The notes beneath the pieces are model-generated. The model saw nothing but the letters and a program-made list of their open reading frames with translations, had not been told where the DNA came from and ran no database searches. From an uncultured Lachnospiraceae bacterium (lineage in GTDB: Bacteria > Bacillota > Clostridia > Lachnospirales > Lachnospiraceae): a stretch of DNA of 59,983 nt. Shown here piece after piece: positions 40,475 to 49,882 of this stretch (the stretch's first letter is position 1; each line of letters starts with the position of its first letter). The stretch is taken from the NCBI GenBank assembly GCA_910587955.1, contig CAJUNN010000012.1, positions 1-59,983 of the forward strand, written 5' to 3'. The translations under genes and the position numbers were made by a program.

Positions 40475-42241
40475 CTACATCCGCTCCGGCGCCTCAAACC
40501 CCAGAATCTCAATGCAGATCTCCAGCACCCGTTTCGTCAAAACCAATAGTCCCACCAGTCCGGCGCGCTTCTCTTCATCCTCTTCCCCAAGAATCTTCGT
40601 CTCATGGTAGAACTTGTTGAAGGCGTTTGCCAGCTCATAAATATAGGCGCAGATTTTGTGGGGGGCGGTCTCCTCGAAGGCGTTCTCCACCACGCCGCCA
40701 AATCTCGCCAGCTCCAGCATCAGGCTCTTCTGAGTCCCGCCGGAACAATCTCCCACCAGCTCTGCCTCCGGATCCCTTCCCAAAGCCCGGTACTTATTCA
40801 GGATGGACTTAATCCGCACAATGGTATAGAGAATATACGGACCCGTATTTCCCTCAAAAGAGGTGAAGCGATCCACGTCAAAAATGTAATCCTTGGACGC
40901 CTGGTTGGAGAGATCCCCGTATTTGATGGCGGAAAGCCCTACCACCTTTGCCGTCTCCCTGGCCTCCTCAGGGGAGATCTCCGGGTTCCCGGCAATCTTT
41001 CGGTACATCTCCTCGTTGATGTCCGCAATCAGGTTTTCCAGGCGCATAACGCCGCCTTCCCTGGTCTTAAAAGGCTTGCCGTCCTTCCCGTTCATAGTCC
41101 CGAAGCCGAGAAACAAAAGCTTGGTCTTTTCGTCCACAATCCCCGTCTTCCTGGCACAGCGGAACACCTGGACAAAGTGCATCTCCTGGCGCTTGTCCAC
41201 CACATAGATAACAGCATCCGGATCAAACAGTTTCTTCCGCTCCACCAAGGTTGCCAGATCCGTGGTGGTATATAGGGAAGCCCCGTCGGATTTCAAAATC
41301 ATACAGGGCGGAATTTCCTTGGTGTCTGTCTCCTCTTTTACATCCACCACCAAAGCGCCCTCGCTCTCATAGGCGTAGCCCTTTTCCTTCAGCTCTGCCA
41401 CCAGGTCCGGAATATAGGGCTGTGCGTCGGACTCTCCCTTCCAAAGCTCAAACTCCACATTCAGGCTGGCGTAATTCTTTTTCAGATCCGCCACAGACAC
41501 ATTTAGGATGTGCTTCAGAACCGCCTGATACCCCCGGTGGCCGTGCTGCACCAGATAAGTGGCCTGCATAGCCTCTTCCTTGTATGCCTCGTCCGTCTTG
41601 GACCGGGCGCTGGCCGTGGGATAAATCTCTTCCAGCTCGGAAATGGTAAAAGGCGCCTCCTGGGGATATTCCCCTGTGTATTCCTCGTCGAAATACACCA
41701 GCTCCGGCTTCCTGCACCGAAGCTCCGTAATAATCAGTCCCATCTGCAGGCCCCAGTCCCCCAGATGAATATCCCCAATCATGTTGTGGCCCATAAAACG
41801 GCCCAGGCGTTTCACGCTCTCGCCGATAATGGCCGAGCGCAGGTGCCCTACATGAAGGGGTTTCGCCACGTTGGGCCCGCCGTAGTCCACCAGAATGGTA
41901 CAGGGATGCTGTGTTTTCTCACACCCCAGCCGCTCGTCTTCTGCCATTTCCCGCAGATAATCCCGCACAAATGCAGCACTCAGCTTCATATTGATAAAAC
42001 CGGGATTCACCGCGCAGACTTCCTCAAACAGAGCGCTCTTTTTCAGCTCCTCCGCTACTGCCGCCGCAATTTGAATAGGCGCACAATGATACTCCTTCGC
42101 AGCCGCCAGGCCGCCGTTGCACTGGTATTCGCACAAATCCGGGCGGTTGGATAAAGTAACCTTCCCGTACGCCCTGTCGTACCCGCAGGCTGCAAAAGCT
42201 CCTGCCGTCTCCTCGGTGATCCGATCCAGTAATTTTTTCAT
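40475..42241 (-). CDS. argS: Arginyl-tRNA synthetase
   Basis: This 588-residue class I synthetase attaches arginine to tRNA-Arg. The HIGH motif is in KPLHVGHLRSAIIGE, and the KMSK-loop equivalent is MNGKDGKPFKTREGGVM, as in the many ArgRS enzymes that lack a canonical KMSK. The C-terminal anticodon-binding DALR domain ends with ALVLEICIEILGFEAPERM-like sequence (here VLEICIEILGFEAPERM). I start at the ATG at 42241, with GAGGGGA nine bases upstream; a GTG lies two codons earlier. Confidence 0.96.
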   Translation of the reverse strand: MKKLLDRITEETAGAFAACGYDRAYGKVTLSNRPDLCEYQCNGGLAAAKEYHCAPIQIAAAVAEELKKSALFEEVCAVNPGFINMKLSAAFVRDYLREMAEDERLGCEKTQHPCTILVDYGGPNVAKPLHVGHLRSAIIGESVKRLGRFMGHNMIGDIHLGDWGLQMGLIITELRCRKPELVYFDEEYTGEYPQEAPFTISELEEIYPTASARSKTDEAYKEEAMQATYLVQHGHRGYQAVLKHILNVSVADLKKNYASLNVEFELWKGESDAQPYIPDLVAELKEKGYAYESEGALVVDVKEETDTKEIPPCMILKSDGASLYTTTDLATLVERKKLFDPDAVIYVVDKRQEMHFVQVFRCARKTGIVDEKTKLLFLGFGTMNGKDGKPFKTREGGVMRLENLIADINEEMYRKIAGNPEISPEEARETAKVVGLSAIKYGDLSNQASKDYIFDVDRFTSFEGNTGPYILYTIVRIKSILNKYRALGRDPEAELVGDCSGGTQKSLMLELARFGGVVENAFEETAPHKICAYIYELANAFNKFYHETKILGEEDEEKRAGLVGLLVLTKRVLEICIEILGFEAPERM

Positions 42242-42264
42242 AATCACAGTTCCCCTCTGAAATT

Positions 42265-43224
42265 CTAGTTTAACAATGCCTGTACTTCTTCCCTGGTGGG
42301 CATCACCCGGAGCGCGCCCTTGCGGGTGGTAATAATGGAGGCCGCAGCGTTGGCAAAGGTGAGCATTTCCTCCAGATCCTTCTCCGTCAGCCCCTGAATG
42401 CCGTGGTCCAAAATATAATTGATCATGCTGGCGCAGAAGGTATCTCCGGCCCCAGTGGTCTCAATGGTATGTTCCTGGACAAAGCCTGCCTTTTCCACTG
42501 CTGCATCCCCGTAGTAGGCCTTGCTGCCCTGCTTGCCCATGGTGATACAGATCAGCGGAATGTCAAAGCGGTTGCGCACGGCTTCTACTCCCCGGTCCAG
42601 GCTGCGCTCTCCCGTAATAAATTCCAGCTCCTCCTCCGACATTTTCACGGCCGAACACTGGGACAGGCCGTACCAGATCTGCTCTTTGGCCTCCTGCAGA
42701 TTCCTCCACAAAGGCGGGCGCAGATTGGGATCAAAGGTGACCATAACCTGATGCTTCCTGGCATATTCCAAAGCCTTTACCGTGGCGCCCCGGGTGGGTT
42801 CATCCGTCATAGAAACCGTTCCGAAATGGAAGACGCGGCTGGATGCAATCAGATCCTCCTGAACCTCCTCTGCCAAGATCATCATATCGGCTCCCGGCTT
42901 CCGGTAGAAGGAGAAGTCCCGGTCCCCGTCCTCCGCCGTATGCACGAAGGCCAGGGTTGTATGCACATTTTTATCCAGCAGCAGGTTTTCTGTCCCGATT
43001 CCCAGCTCCTCCAGGGAGGCCTTCAAAGTGCGCCCAAATTGATCCTGCCCCACTTTCCCGATAAAGGCCGTCTTCTTTCCCAGACGGTTCATCATGGCCA
43101 GCACATTGCAGGGCGCTCCCCCGGGATTGGCTTCAAACAGGGGATTTCCCTGGCCGCTCAGGCCGTTTTCCGTAAAATCAATCAGCAGCTCCCCCAGTGC
43201 GGTTACATCATACCTTTTTTCCAT
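42265..43224 (-). CDS. scrK: PfkB-family fructokinase
   Basis: This 319-residue ribokinase-fold sugar kinase has the N-terminal signature NPGGAPCNVLAMMNRLG, FSFYRKPGADMM for sugar binding, and the C-terminal ETTGAGDTFCASMINYIL with the catalytic Asp in the DTXGAGD-type motif. The PGGAPCNVA start and length fit bacterial fructokinases; another hexose or nucleoside is possible. AAAGGGG precedes the ATG. It lies 24 bases upstream of argS on the same strand. Confidence 0.85.
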   Translation of the reverse strand: MEKRYDVTALGELLIDFTENGLSGQGNPLFEANPGGAPCNVLAMMNRLGKKTAFIGKVGQDQFGRTLKASLEELGIGTENLLLDKNVHTTLAFVHTAEDGDRDFSFYRKPGADMMILAEEVQEDLIASSRVFHFGTVSMTDEPTRGATVKALEYARKHQVMVTFDPNLRPPLWRNLQEAKEQIWYGLSQCSAVKMSEEELEFITGERSLDRGVEAVRNRFDIPLICITMGKQGSKAYYGDAAVEKAGFVQEHTIETTGAGDTFCASMINYILDHGIQGLTEKDLEEMLTFANAAASIITTRKGALRVMPTREEVQALLN

Positions 43225-43361
43225 CTTCTTACCCCTTTCTAGTTTCGTTTTGCCAACACACGCTTAACCTTTACTTTCCCGCGCAAAATCACTATAATGA
43301 TAATATAGTTATTATATGTAAATCATAGAGAAAAAGCAAATCTTTTATAACGGAGGACCCT

Positions 43362-44120
43362 ATGAAACTAATTTCTTGGAATGTAAACGGACTGCGCGCC
43401 TGCGTGGGCAAAAACTTTCTGGAAGATTTTCAAAAACTGGACGCGGACATCTTCTGTCTGCAGGAGACGAAACTGCAAGAAGGCCAGATTGATCTGGAGC
43501 TCCCCGGCTACCGCCAGTACTGGAACTATGCGGAAAAGAAAGGGTACAGCGGCACTGCCGTTTTTACCAAACTGGAGCCCCTGTCCGTATCCTTCGGCAT
43601 GGGCATAGAAGAGCACGACCATGAGGGGCGTGTCATCACTCTGGAATTTGAAAATTTTTACCTGGTGACGGTATACACTCCCAACTCCCAGGACGGTCTT
43701 GCCCGCCTGGATTACCGGATGAAATGGGAGGATGATTTTCTAGCTTACATTCTAAGACTGGACGCAGAGAAACCGGTGATTTATTGCGGAGATCTGAATG
43801 TGGCCCACAAAGAAATCGATCTGAAAAATCCCAAAACCAACCGGAAAAACGCCGGCTTTACCGACGAAGAACGGGACAAAATGTCCCAAGTGCTGAAATC
43901 CGGCTTTGTAGACACCTTCCGGCATTTTTATCCCGACGCGGAAGGCATTTATTCCTGGTGGTCCTACCGCTTCAAAGCCCGGGAAAAAAATGCCGGATGG
44001 CGCATCGACTACTTTATTGTATCGGAGCGTCTGGCCGGACAGCTGGCAGACGCAAACATTCACACCGAGATCTTCGGATCGGATCACTGTCCGGTGGAAT
44101 TAACGCTCAAAGAGTTCTGA
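43362..44120 (+). CDS. xth: Exodeoxyribonuclease III (AP endonuclease)
   Basis: This 252-residue base-excision-repair enzyme carries the exonuclease III motifs: ISWNVNGLRACV (start), FCLQETKLQEGQ (metal-binding Glu), VYTPNSQ, ICGDLNVAHKEID (catalytic Asp and Asn), WWSYR, GWRIDYF and FGSDHCPVEL (catalytic Asp-His). It is divergent from the fructokinase gene, with GGAGGACCCT before the ATG. Confidence 0.96.
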   Translation: MKLISWNVNGLRACVGKNFLEDFQKLDADIFCLQETKLQEGQIDLELPGYRQYWNYAEKKGYSGTAVFTKLEPLSVSFGMGIEEHDHEGRVITLEFENFYLVTVYTPNSQDGLARLDYRMKWEDDFLAYILRLDAEKPVIYCGDLNVAHKEIDLKNPKTNRKNAGFTDEERDKMSQVLKSGFVDTFRHFYPDAEGIYSWWSYRFKAREKNAGWRIDYFIVSERLAGQLADANIHTEIFGSDHCPVELTLKEF

Positions 44121-44132
44121 CCCTGGCAAATT

Positions 44133-44924
44133 TCATCCATACAGCCCGGCCAGCAATCTCAGCACTGTGTCCCAAGGCAGTACACGGCTCAAAAGCACAA
44201 GCATCTGATTGGAAAGCCCCGCTACGGCATGACCGGGCATCCGTTTCCTTCCCAAAAGCCGTACTGCCTCCCCGGCCACACGCTCCGGCTTCATGCCTCT
44301 GCGCTCTGATGCCTCCATCTTTCCCACGGAACGGGAAATACGCCCTTGGTAGGCATCGTCTCCCTCCAGGGTCTTTTCCCGGTAATCCGTAAACTCCGTC
44401 TTCACATCGTTCAGCATCAGGCTGCAGGTCTGGATGCCGAAAGGCTTCAGCTCTATCCCCAATGCGTCCGAGAACGCGTTCAGTCCCGCCTTGCTCACAG
44501 AGTAAAAGCTCTGGAAAGGCAGAGGAAAAACTGCCGCCAGAGAGGAGACGAACAAAATCTTCCCTTCTCCCGCTTTCCGCATGGATGGAATCACCGCCTG
44601 GGTGCACCAGACGCTGCCCTCCAGGTTCACAGAAAGCTGCTTTTGGATCTCATCCCGGGAGGAAAATTCCACAGCCCCGGAAATACCCATCCCCGCGTTG
44701 TTCACCAGCACGTGGATGCGCCCTTCCCGTTCCAAAATCTTCTCTATAGCCCTCTCTGCGTTCTCTTTCACCGAAATGTCGCAGGCCAGAAAGCGGATCC
44801 CCGCTTTTTTCTCCGGGATGCTCCTGCAAAGCCCGTATACCCGGTACCCCTCCTGAAGGAGTCTCAGGGCAACGGCCCGCCCAATGCCCCTGGAAGCCCC
44901 TGTCACCACTGCAACCCGTCTCAT
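44133..44924 (-). CDS. SDR-family oxidoreductase
   Basis: This 263-residue short-chain dehydrogenase has VVTGASRGIGRAVALRL, VLVNNAGMGISG, LFVSSLAAVFPLPFQSFYSV and SKAGLNAF (catalytic Ser, Tyr and Lys). The C-terminus is extended and hydrophobic (SNQMLVLLSRVLPWDTVLRL), which suggests membrane association and a lipid or sterol-like substrate; that is inference. Its ATG overlaps the stop of the AAA+ gene as ATGA. It ends 12 bases from the convergent xth gene. Confidence 0.88.
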   Translation of the reverse strand: MRRVAVVTGASRGIGRAVALRLLQEGYRVYGLCRSIPEKKAGIRFLACDISVKENAERAIEKILEREGRIHVLVNNAGMGISGAVEFSSRDEIQKQLSVNLEGSVWCTQAVIPSMRKAGEGKILFVSSLAAVFPLPFQSFYSVSKAGLNAFSDALGIELKPFGIQTCSLMLNDVKTEFTDYREKTLEGDDAYQGRISRSVGKMEASERRGMKPERVAGEAVRLLGRKRMPGHAVAGLSNQMLVLLSRVLPWDTVLRLLAGLYG

Positions 44925-46228
44925 TTCCCACTCCCTGCCAGATAATTGATAAACTGCTGGGCCGTCCGGCCTGAGATTCCTCCGTGGCTCAGCTCCCACT
45001 GATTGGCCTGGGCGCAAAGCTCCTGCTCGGAAAGGGTGATCTCCGGGCAGCGCTTCGCCAGTTCCTTCACAATCTGGAAATATTCTTTCTGGGAAGGCTT
45101 GGAATAGCTGATGGTCACACCGAAACGAGCCACCAGGGACAGCTTCTCCTGCATGGTATCCGAACGGTGCATTCCCTCGTCCTGCTCCAGATCACTCCTG
45201 TCTCCCCAAGTCTCCCGGATAATGTGCCTGCGGTTGGAAGTGGCATAAATCAGCACATTGTCCGGTTTGGTTTCCATGCCGCCCTCGATCACAGCCTTGA
45301 GAAATTTATACTCAATCTCAAATTCCTCAAAGGAAAGATCATCCATATAAATGATAAACCGGTAATTCCGGTTCTTAATCCGGGCAATGATGGCCGACAG
45401 ATCCCGGAACTGGTGCTTGTAAATCTCAATCATGCGCAGGCCCTGATCGTAATACTCATTGAGAATGGCCTTGATGCTGGTGGATTTTCCTGTGCCGCTG
45501 TCTCCGAAAAGAAGCACATTGTTGGCAGGCAGCCCCTTCACAAAGGCTTCCGTATTGTCGATCAGCTTCTTTTTCTGAAGCTCATATCCCACCAGATCTG
45601 AGAGCATCACCTTATCCGTATTGTTGATGGGCAGAAACTCCACTCCATCCGGCAGGCTTTTGATGCGGAACGCCTTGTTCAGGCCGAACATGCCCACGCC
45701 GTAAGCCCGGTAAAAATCTGTGATAATCCGGAAAATTTCCTCCTCGTCTCCGGCCTCCTCAATCCGGGCGCTAACCGCCTGGACTTTTTCACTGACATTT
45801 TTATTATACATCCGCTCCTTCTTTACAATGGCCCGGTAACTGCACACCGTAGAAAAGCAGTCGATTCCCAGTTCCCTTTCAATGGGACCGAAATCAAAAT
45901 CAAAGAGATTTTTAAAGATCCGGAAATCTCCTTTTGCAAAATGATTGACACTGCCTTCGCTGGCTCCCACCTTTTCGCTGGTCATGCTGAAAGAATTTTC
46001 ATTGGTCAGAAGAAGAAAGGTGAGATAATTGTGCCACAAATTTTTGTCAAAACCATAGAGGGTGGAGAGATCCAAAAGCGCTTTTATCTGCTCATAGATC
46101 CGGGTAATCAATTCCTCCCTGCTGCTCTCTCCCCGGTCAAAATCCTCAAAAATGCGGGAGAGCTTCCCCAGGATGCTGTCTTCCCCCAAATCCCGGTACA
46201 ATACTAATTTCGCTACTTCCTGATACAT
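44921..46228 (-). CDS. DUF815 family AAA+ ATPase
   Basis: This 435-residue protein has an AAA+ domain from about residue 190: Walker A LLFGDSGTGKSTSIKAIL, Walker B RFIIYMDDLSFEEFE, IYATSNRRHII as sensor 1, and a C-terminal lid. DUF815 proteins resemble ATPases found beside transposition and DNA-repair genes, but their role is unknown. The N-terminal half is helical with no recognised domain. It precedes and overlaps the SDR gene. AGAGGG lies upstream of the ATG. Confidence 0.88.
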   Translation of the reverse strand: MYQEVAKLVLYRDLGEDSILGKLSRIFEDFDRGESSREELITRIYEQIKALLDLSTLYGFDKNLWHNYLTFLLLTNENSFSMTSEKVGASEGSVNHFAKGDFRIFKNLFDFDFGPIERELGIDCFSTVCSYRAIVKKERMYNKNVSEKVQAVSARIEEAGDEEEIFRIITDFYRAYGVGMFGLNKAFRIKSLPDGVEFLPINNTDKVMLSDLVGYELQKKKLIDNTEAFVKGLPANNVLLFGDSGTGKSTSIKAILNEYYDQGLRMIEIYKHQFRDLSAIIARIKNRNYRFIIYMDDLSFEEFEIEYKFLKAVIEGGMETKPDNVLIYATSNRRHIIRETWGDRSDLEQDEGMHRSDTMQEKLSLVARFGVTISYSKPSQKEYFQIVKELAKRCPEITLSEQELCAQANQWELSHGGISGRTAQQFINYLAGSGK

Positions 46229-46242
46229 CGCACCAACCCTCT

Positions 46243-46773
46243 TTATTCACTGATTTCCAGTCCCGGATCCGGCCGTTCGCCCTTGCCCTCCGCCACTTCA
46301 AAGGAAAGACAGTGCAGAACTTCCTCCGCAGTATTGTTGAGCTCCGGAGAGGCTGATTGTACCGTCACGCCGATCCGCGTTTTTTCAAAATAAAGCACCC
46401 ATTTCATATAGCCATCCTCTCCGGTTATCAGCCTGGCATATTTTGCCTCTCCCAGTTCTCCCAGCTCATCGATGGAAGAGCGGTTTTCTTCTATCCTAAG
46501 ATCCAGGATATCCTCCGTGACAAAGGTGAGATAAAGAACGGTATCGCCCTCCCGGGTGTTCACCTTCAGACCGTTTTCCTTTTCCTCTATACGGTATTTA
46601 TAATCGCTCTCCTCCTCGTTCAGAAGGACGCGGACAGTCTCCTCATTGTCCAGCTGAAAGAGCTGTCTGCTGAACACAGGCTCTTTTTCCCCGCAGGCGC
46701 CAAGTACGGCCGCAAGCGCCAATACGCATGCCAGCAGTGCAAATTTGTGTTTTGTCTGTTTATCCTTTTTCAT
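46243..46773 (-). CDS. Predicted lipoprotein
   Basis: A protein of about 176 residues with a signal peptide (FALLACVLALAAVLGAC) and lipobox LGAC, so it is membrane-anchored by Cys. The mature part is acidic and beta-rich (VRVLLNEEESDYKYRIEEK, TVLYLTFVTEDILDLRIEEN), with no recognised domain. The start at 46773 is six bases after GGAGG; an adjacent ATG at 46776 is only three bases away. It lies 15 bases upstream of the DUF815 gene. Confidence 0.8.
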   Translation of the reverse strand: MKKDKQTKHKFALLACVLALAAVLGACGEKEPVFSRQLFQLDNEETVRVLLNEEESDYKYRIEEKENGLKVNTREGDTVLYLTFVTEDILDLRIEENRSSIDELGELGEAKYARLITGEDGYMKWVLYFEKTRIGVTVQSASPELNNTAEEVLHCLSFEVAEGKGERPDPGLEISE

Positions 46774-46966
46774 CATAGACCTCCAGATTGTAAAAATATT
46801 ATCCAAAATCATACAGAACCTCTTCAAATATTTATCACTCGCTGTCAATCAACACCTCTTTCCTACAAAAAGCAACCCATAGGCTTACCGGATTCCCCGA
46901 TTTTCCTATCAGTATAGCGTATTTTTACTCAGATTACAATTATAACCCATCCAATCAAAAAAATAA

Positions 46967-46983
46967 ACCCGCAAAACGCGGGT
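46967..46983 (-). terminator. Terminator after the sugar-modification operon
   Basis: ACCCGC/GCGGGT with a 5-nt loop, followed on the minus strand by TTTATTTTTTT, lies directly after the stop of the 75-residue membrane protein gene. Confidence 0.8.
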
Positions 46984-47211
46984 CTATTTCCTCTTTTTTC
47001 TTTTTTTTCCGCCAATCCGGAAGTGGTGCATGATCCCCAGGGTCAGCGCCCCTGCACAGAGCAGATAACGGATCATCGCAGATGTTCCCATAAAATTCAT
47101 AAAGGGGTTGTACCAGTCAAGAATCTGGATAATAATAAACGCGATGCCGCATATGATACAGAGATGCGCCGCTATTTCCCTTACCACTTTGATAAGCGTC
47201 TTCCCTTTCAT
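46984..47211 (-). CDS. Small membrane protein (75 aa)
   Basis: Two hydrophobic segments (AHLCIICGIAFIIIQILDWY and AMIRYLLCAGALTLGIMHHF) are followed by a very basic tail, GGKKRKKRK. It follows the phosphodiester glycosidase gene without a gap, so it belongs to the GT2-glycosidase operon and may anchor or regulate its neighbours. No family is recognised. Confidence 0.75.
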   Translation of the reverse strand: MKGKTLIKVVREIAAHLCIICGIAFIIIQILDWYNPFMNFMGTSAMIRYLLCAGALTLGIMHHFRIGGKKRKKRK

Positions 47212-48219
47212 TCAAATCCCCTCCGTAATAAAAATGCCGTCCTGAATCAGATACTCTCCCTGATAATAAGGATGGCTGGCCAGATTTCCCTGCATCATCA
47301 TCAGGCTGGGTTTCCCGCCGTCCAGATTGTATGCCTTGGCACAGCCCAGCTCCTCAAATATTTCTCCCATCTCGTTCAAGAACATGCCCCTGGCCGTATC
47401 CCACTGTCTTCCGTCCACAGTCAGGAAGCAGTAATGCCCCGGCTCATAATACCCAATGGCTGTCCTGGGATGGGCCTGCCGGATATAGCTGGAAGTGACA
47501 AAATACTTCTTCGCCGTCCCATCCTCCTCCAGAAGGCTGGGACCGAAGATCCAGCTCTGGTAAGCGCCCCGGGCGATCAGCTCATCTGCGCTCAGATAGC
47601 CGGCCGGATAAATATCCATGGTTCCGTCCCAGTTCAGGACGCAGGTTTCCACATTGGTATTTTTCGCCCGGTAAATAACACCATTCCGTATAATCGTTCC
47701 GTTATCCACGTGCATATCATTTCCATAGGAATCACCGTTAATAATACACAGGGCATTTACCCGTTCCGCCACTTGCCCCAACTCTTCCTCATACCCTATG
47801 CCATACATGTTCTCTGCGAACACAGTCTGAAAACAAGTGATATCCGCCACATAAATATCGGCCACTGTATAGGAAACCACGCTTCCGTACATATCACTGA
47901 CTCCGGTATCCTCTGTATAACGGGTAATTTCAATGGACACATTGGGGCTCTTATAAGAATTCTCAGTAGAAATCACGGTGTCGGAAAATTTATCCCGGAA
48001 TTTCTCTTTCCAATCCTCCGCTGCCCACACCACATTGGTTTTCCGCCCCGCCACGCCGTCCGCCTCTACCTCCGCCTTAAGACTACTCATATCCGGCCGG
48101 TTGGAAGCCATGGCTTCCGTGCCTTCCTGGGGCAGGCGGTAATTGACAATATAAATAACCAGTACCAGCAATGCCGCAGCCAGAATATCAGCCGCAAGTA
48201 TCAGCCATCTCTTTATCAT
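47212..48219 (-). CDS. Phosphodiester glycosidase family protein (NAGPA domain)
   Basis: This 335-residue protein has an N-terminal membrane anchor (LAADILAAALLVLVIYIVNY) and an outer NAGPA/DUF2233 domain. YVADITCFQTVFAENMYG, NALCIINGDSYGNDMHVDNG, RTAIGYYEPGHYCFLTVDGR and the hallmark AYNLDGGKPSLMMMQGN are all present. Bacterial members remove sugar phosphodiester groups, as in cell-wall or exopolysaccharide turnover. Its start overlaps the GT2-GtrA gene (ATGA), which points to a joint role in surface glycan modification. Confidence 0.88.
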   Translation of the reverse strand: MIKRWLILAADILAAALLVLVIYIVNYRLPQEGTEAMASNRPDMSSLKAEVEADGVAGRKTNVVWAAEDWKEKFRDKFSDTVISTENSYKSPNVSIEITRYTEDTGVSDMYGSVVSYTVADIYVADITCFQTVFAENMYGIGYEEELGQVAERVNALCIINGDSYGNDMHVDNGTIIRNGVIYRAKNTNVETCVLNWDGTMDIYPAGYLSADELIARGAYQSWIFGPSLLEEDGTAKKYFVTSSYIRQAHPRTAIGYYEPGHYCFLTVDGRQWDTARGMFLNEMGEIFEELGCAKAYNLDGGKPSLMMMQGNLASHPYYQGEYLIQDGIFITEGI

Positions 48220-49268
48220 TGGTCTCTCCCCCTCTGTAACGGTTTTTCTGAAAAAATAATCCTATTCTGCACTCCGTAGCTCACCAAAAACAATGTAATC
48301 TCTGTAAGAAGTTTCGCCGGATAAGGCGAAAGCGAAAATACCTTCCTATATAATTCCAGGACCAAGCTATTGCAGATCAGAATCCCCACAGCCAGGGCAG
48401 CGTATCCTCCTGCCGTTTTTACACTCTTCTTTCTATGAAACACATGACTGGTATTCATATGGTAGTTGTAATAACCGCTGATAAGTCTCGCCAGAACATT
48501 GGAGTACTGTACCCCATAAGGAATTCCGGCCAGCAGCTTCGTCCCAATCGTAAAAAGAACAAAATCCAACAGAAAACTGGACAGGGACGCCAGGGTAAAC
48601 TTCAAAATATTTTTGTAGATCAAAAAAGAATCCCGGATTACATGAAAATGGGAAGAGGAATTCTCTGCATCCCGGTAAATGGTCTTTATTTTTACCTCCA
48701 CTATGGGAACCTTTTCCTTCGCAAGAGCCAAAAGCACGTTCGTCTCATATTCATACCGCTCTCCCGGAATCTCCCCCATCCGGCCTATAAGCCCGGAATC
48801 AAAAGCCCGGAGCCCTGTCTGTGTATCGGAAACCGCAACCCCGGTTACAAGCCGGAAAATCATCCGGGTAATTCCGTTTCCCGCTCTTGATCTGAAGGGC
48901 ATGTCCTTCCCCACATTCCGTACACCCAGCACCAGAGACATTTCATGCTTCAAAACCTCTTCAAACAGCCGAGCCATATCCTCCGGAAGATGCTGTCCGT
49001 CCGCATCCATAATTCCTACTCCGTCTGTGTCCGCAGCCTCTTTCTCTATGTATGCAAGGGCTGTCTTGATCGCCGCACCCTTGCCCCGGTTCTCCTCATG
49101 GCGAAGCACCTTGCCCCACCGGCTGACCTTCTCAAAAATTTCTTCATAGGCTTCCCCGCTTCCGTCATCCACCGTCAGAAGCTCATATCCCAGTTCCCGT
49201 ACCCTCTGTGCAAGGGAAATCAAAGCCTCGTCAGGCTTATATGCCGGAATCACCACCAGATTCTTCAT
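48216..49268 (-). CDS. Glycosyltransferase family 2 fused to a GtrA-like membrane domain
   Basis: This protein of about 350 residues has a GT2 (dolichol-phosphate mannosyltransferase-like) domain: VVIPAYKPDEALISL, LLTVDDGSGEAYEEIF, ENRGKGAAIKTAL, GIMDADGQHLPED and VSDTQTGLRAF. From about residue 230 it continues into four membrane helices of GtrA type, with ARLISGYYNYHMNTSHVF and SYGVQNRIIFS. Such fusions make and flip a polyprenyl-linked sugar for glycan decoration. I start at 49268, with GAGGAG upstream. It overlaps the glycosidase gene. Confidence 0.9.
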   Translation of the reverse strand: MKNLVVIPAYKPDEALISLAQRVRELGYELLTVDDGSGEAYEEIFEKVSRWGKVLRHEENRGKGAAIKTALAYIEKEAADTDGVGIMDADGQHLPEDMARLFEEVLKHEMSLVLGVRNVGKDMPFRSRAGNGITRMIFRLVTGVAVSDTQTGLRAFDSGLIGRMGEIPGERYEYETNVLLALAKEKVPIVEVKIKTIYRDAENSSSHFHVIRDSFLIYKNILKFTLASLSSFLLDFVLFTIGTKLLAGIPYGVQYSNVLARLISGYYNYHMNTSHVFHRKKSVKTAGGYAALAVGILICNSLVLELYRKVFSLSPYPAKLLTEITLFLVSYGVQNRIIFSEKPLQRGRDQ

Positions 49269-49434
49269 CGGAAATCTCCTCTCTCCCAAGCATTAAAAGC
49301 ACTGATCCCGGAGGATTTTTCCATACACAAAAAAACATGCAGAAATCTCCGGCAGATACTCCCTGCCGTTCCGATCTTTGCACGTCTTCCCAAAGCATTT
49401 CGCTCTCTTCTTTGTATCCTAAGGCTGGGTTTTA

Positions 49435-49733
49435 CCCCCCCCCTGCTTTGAACGGCCCCTTACACACAGGCCATATAGGTTTCTCATAAGTATTCTACCT
49501 CCACGGTCCAAATTCTTTAATAAGAATATCATACCAGGCCCAAACATGCAAGAATCAATTCCCCCCTTTCTTAAGAAATTCTGAATTTCCTGCAATCCCC
49601 TTGACATTTCTTGTTCCATCGTTTATTGTATTATTAAAGTAATACAATGATACACGCCCTTGCGGCGAAACAGTCTATATACCTCCTTGCAGGAGGGTTC
49701 CGGGGAACGTAAAATCCTTTTTACCCCCCCCCC
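49435..49733. repeat. Pair of poly-C tracts in the GT2/GntR intergenic region
   Basis: A run of nine C (49435-49443) and a run of ten C (49724-49733), each preceded by TTTTA and followed by TG, lie about 290 bases apart on either side of the GntR promoter. The gap 49269-49882 has no convincing gene. Such tracts are prone to slippage; whether they act as a switch is unknown. Confidence 0.7.
49601..49648 (+). promoter_or_regulatory. Promoter and GntR-type operator of the ABC operon
   Basis: TTGACA (49601-49606) and TATTGT (49624-49629) are 17 bases apart. A perfect palindrome, ATTGTATTA-TTAAAG-TAATACAAT (49625-49648), overlaps the -10 box. TAATAC-type palindromes are typical operators of YtrA-subfamily GntR repressors, and one is encoded downstream, so autorepression is likely. 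Confidence 0.8.
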
Positions 49734-49772
49734 TGGAAAAAAATGGACTTTTTACAAAAGATCAAGGGAGCG

Positions 49773-49870
49773 CCTTCGGGTGTACCTCTATGCCCTGAGA
49801 ACACGGGCAGATCAGAGAAACACCCTTCGGGTGTACCTCTATGCCCTGAGAACACGGGCAGATCAGAGAA
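49773..49870 (+). repeat. 51-bp tandem duplication in the GntR leader
   Basis: Two copies (49773-49823 and 49824-49870) share CCTTCGGGTGTACCTCTATG followed by CCCTGAGAACACGGGCAGATC. They lie between the promoter and the GntR ribosome site. The period is 51 bp, a multiple of three, so ORFs cross it on both strands, but these have no coding signal. Confidence 0.9.
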
Positions 49871-49882
49871 AGGAGTGACTAT

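Noticed and set aside
49660..49878. A 72-codon ORF with a repeated VYLYALRTRADQR peptide
   Set aside because: The peptide repeat is only the 51-bp DNA duplication read in frame. There is no ribosome site, and it lies between a promoter and the GntR gene.
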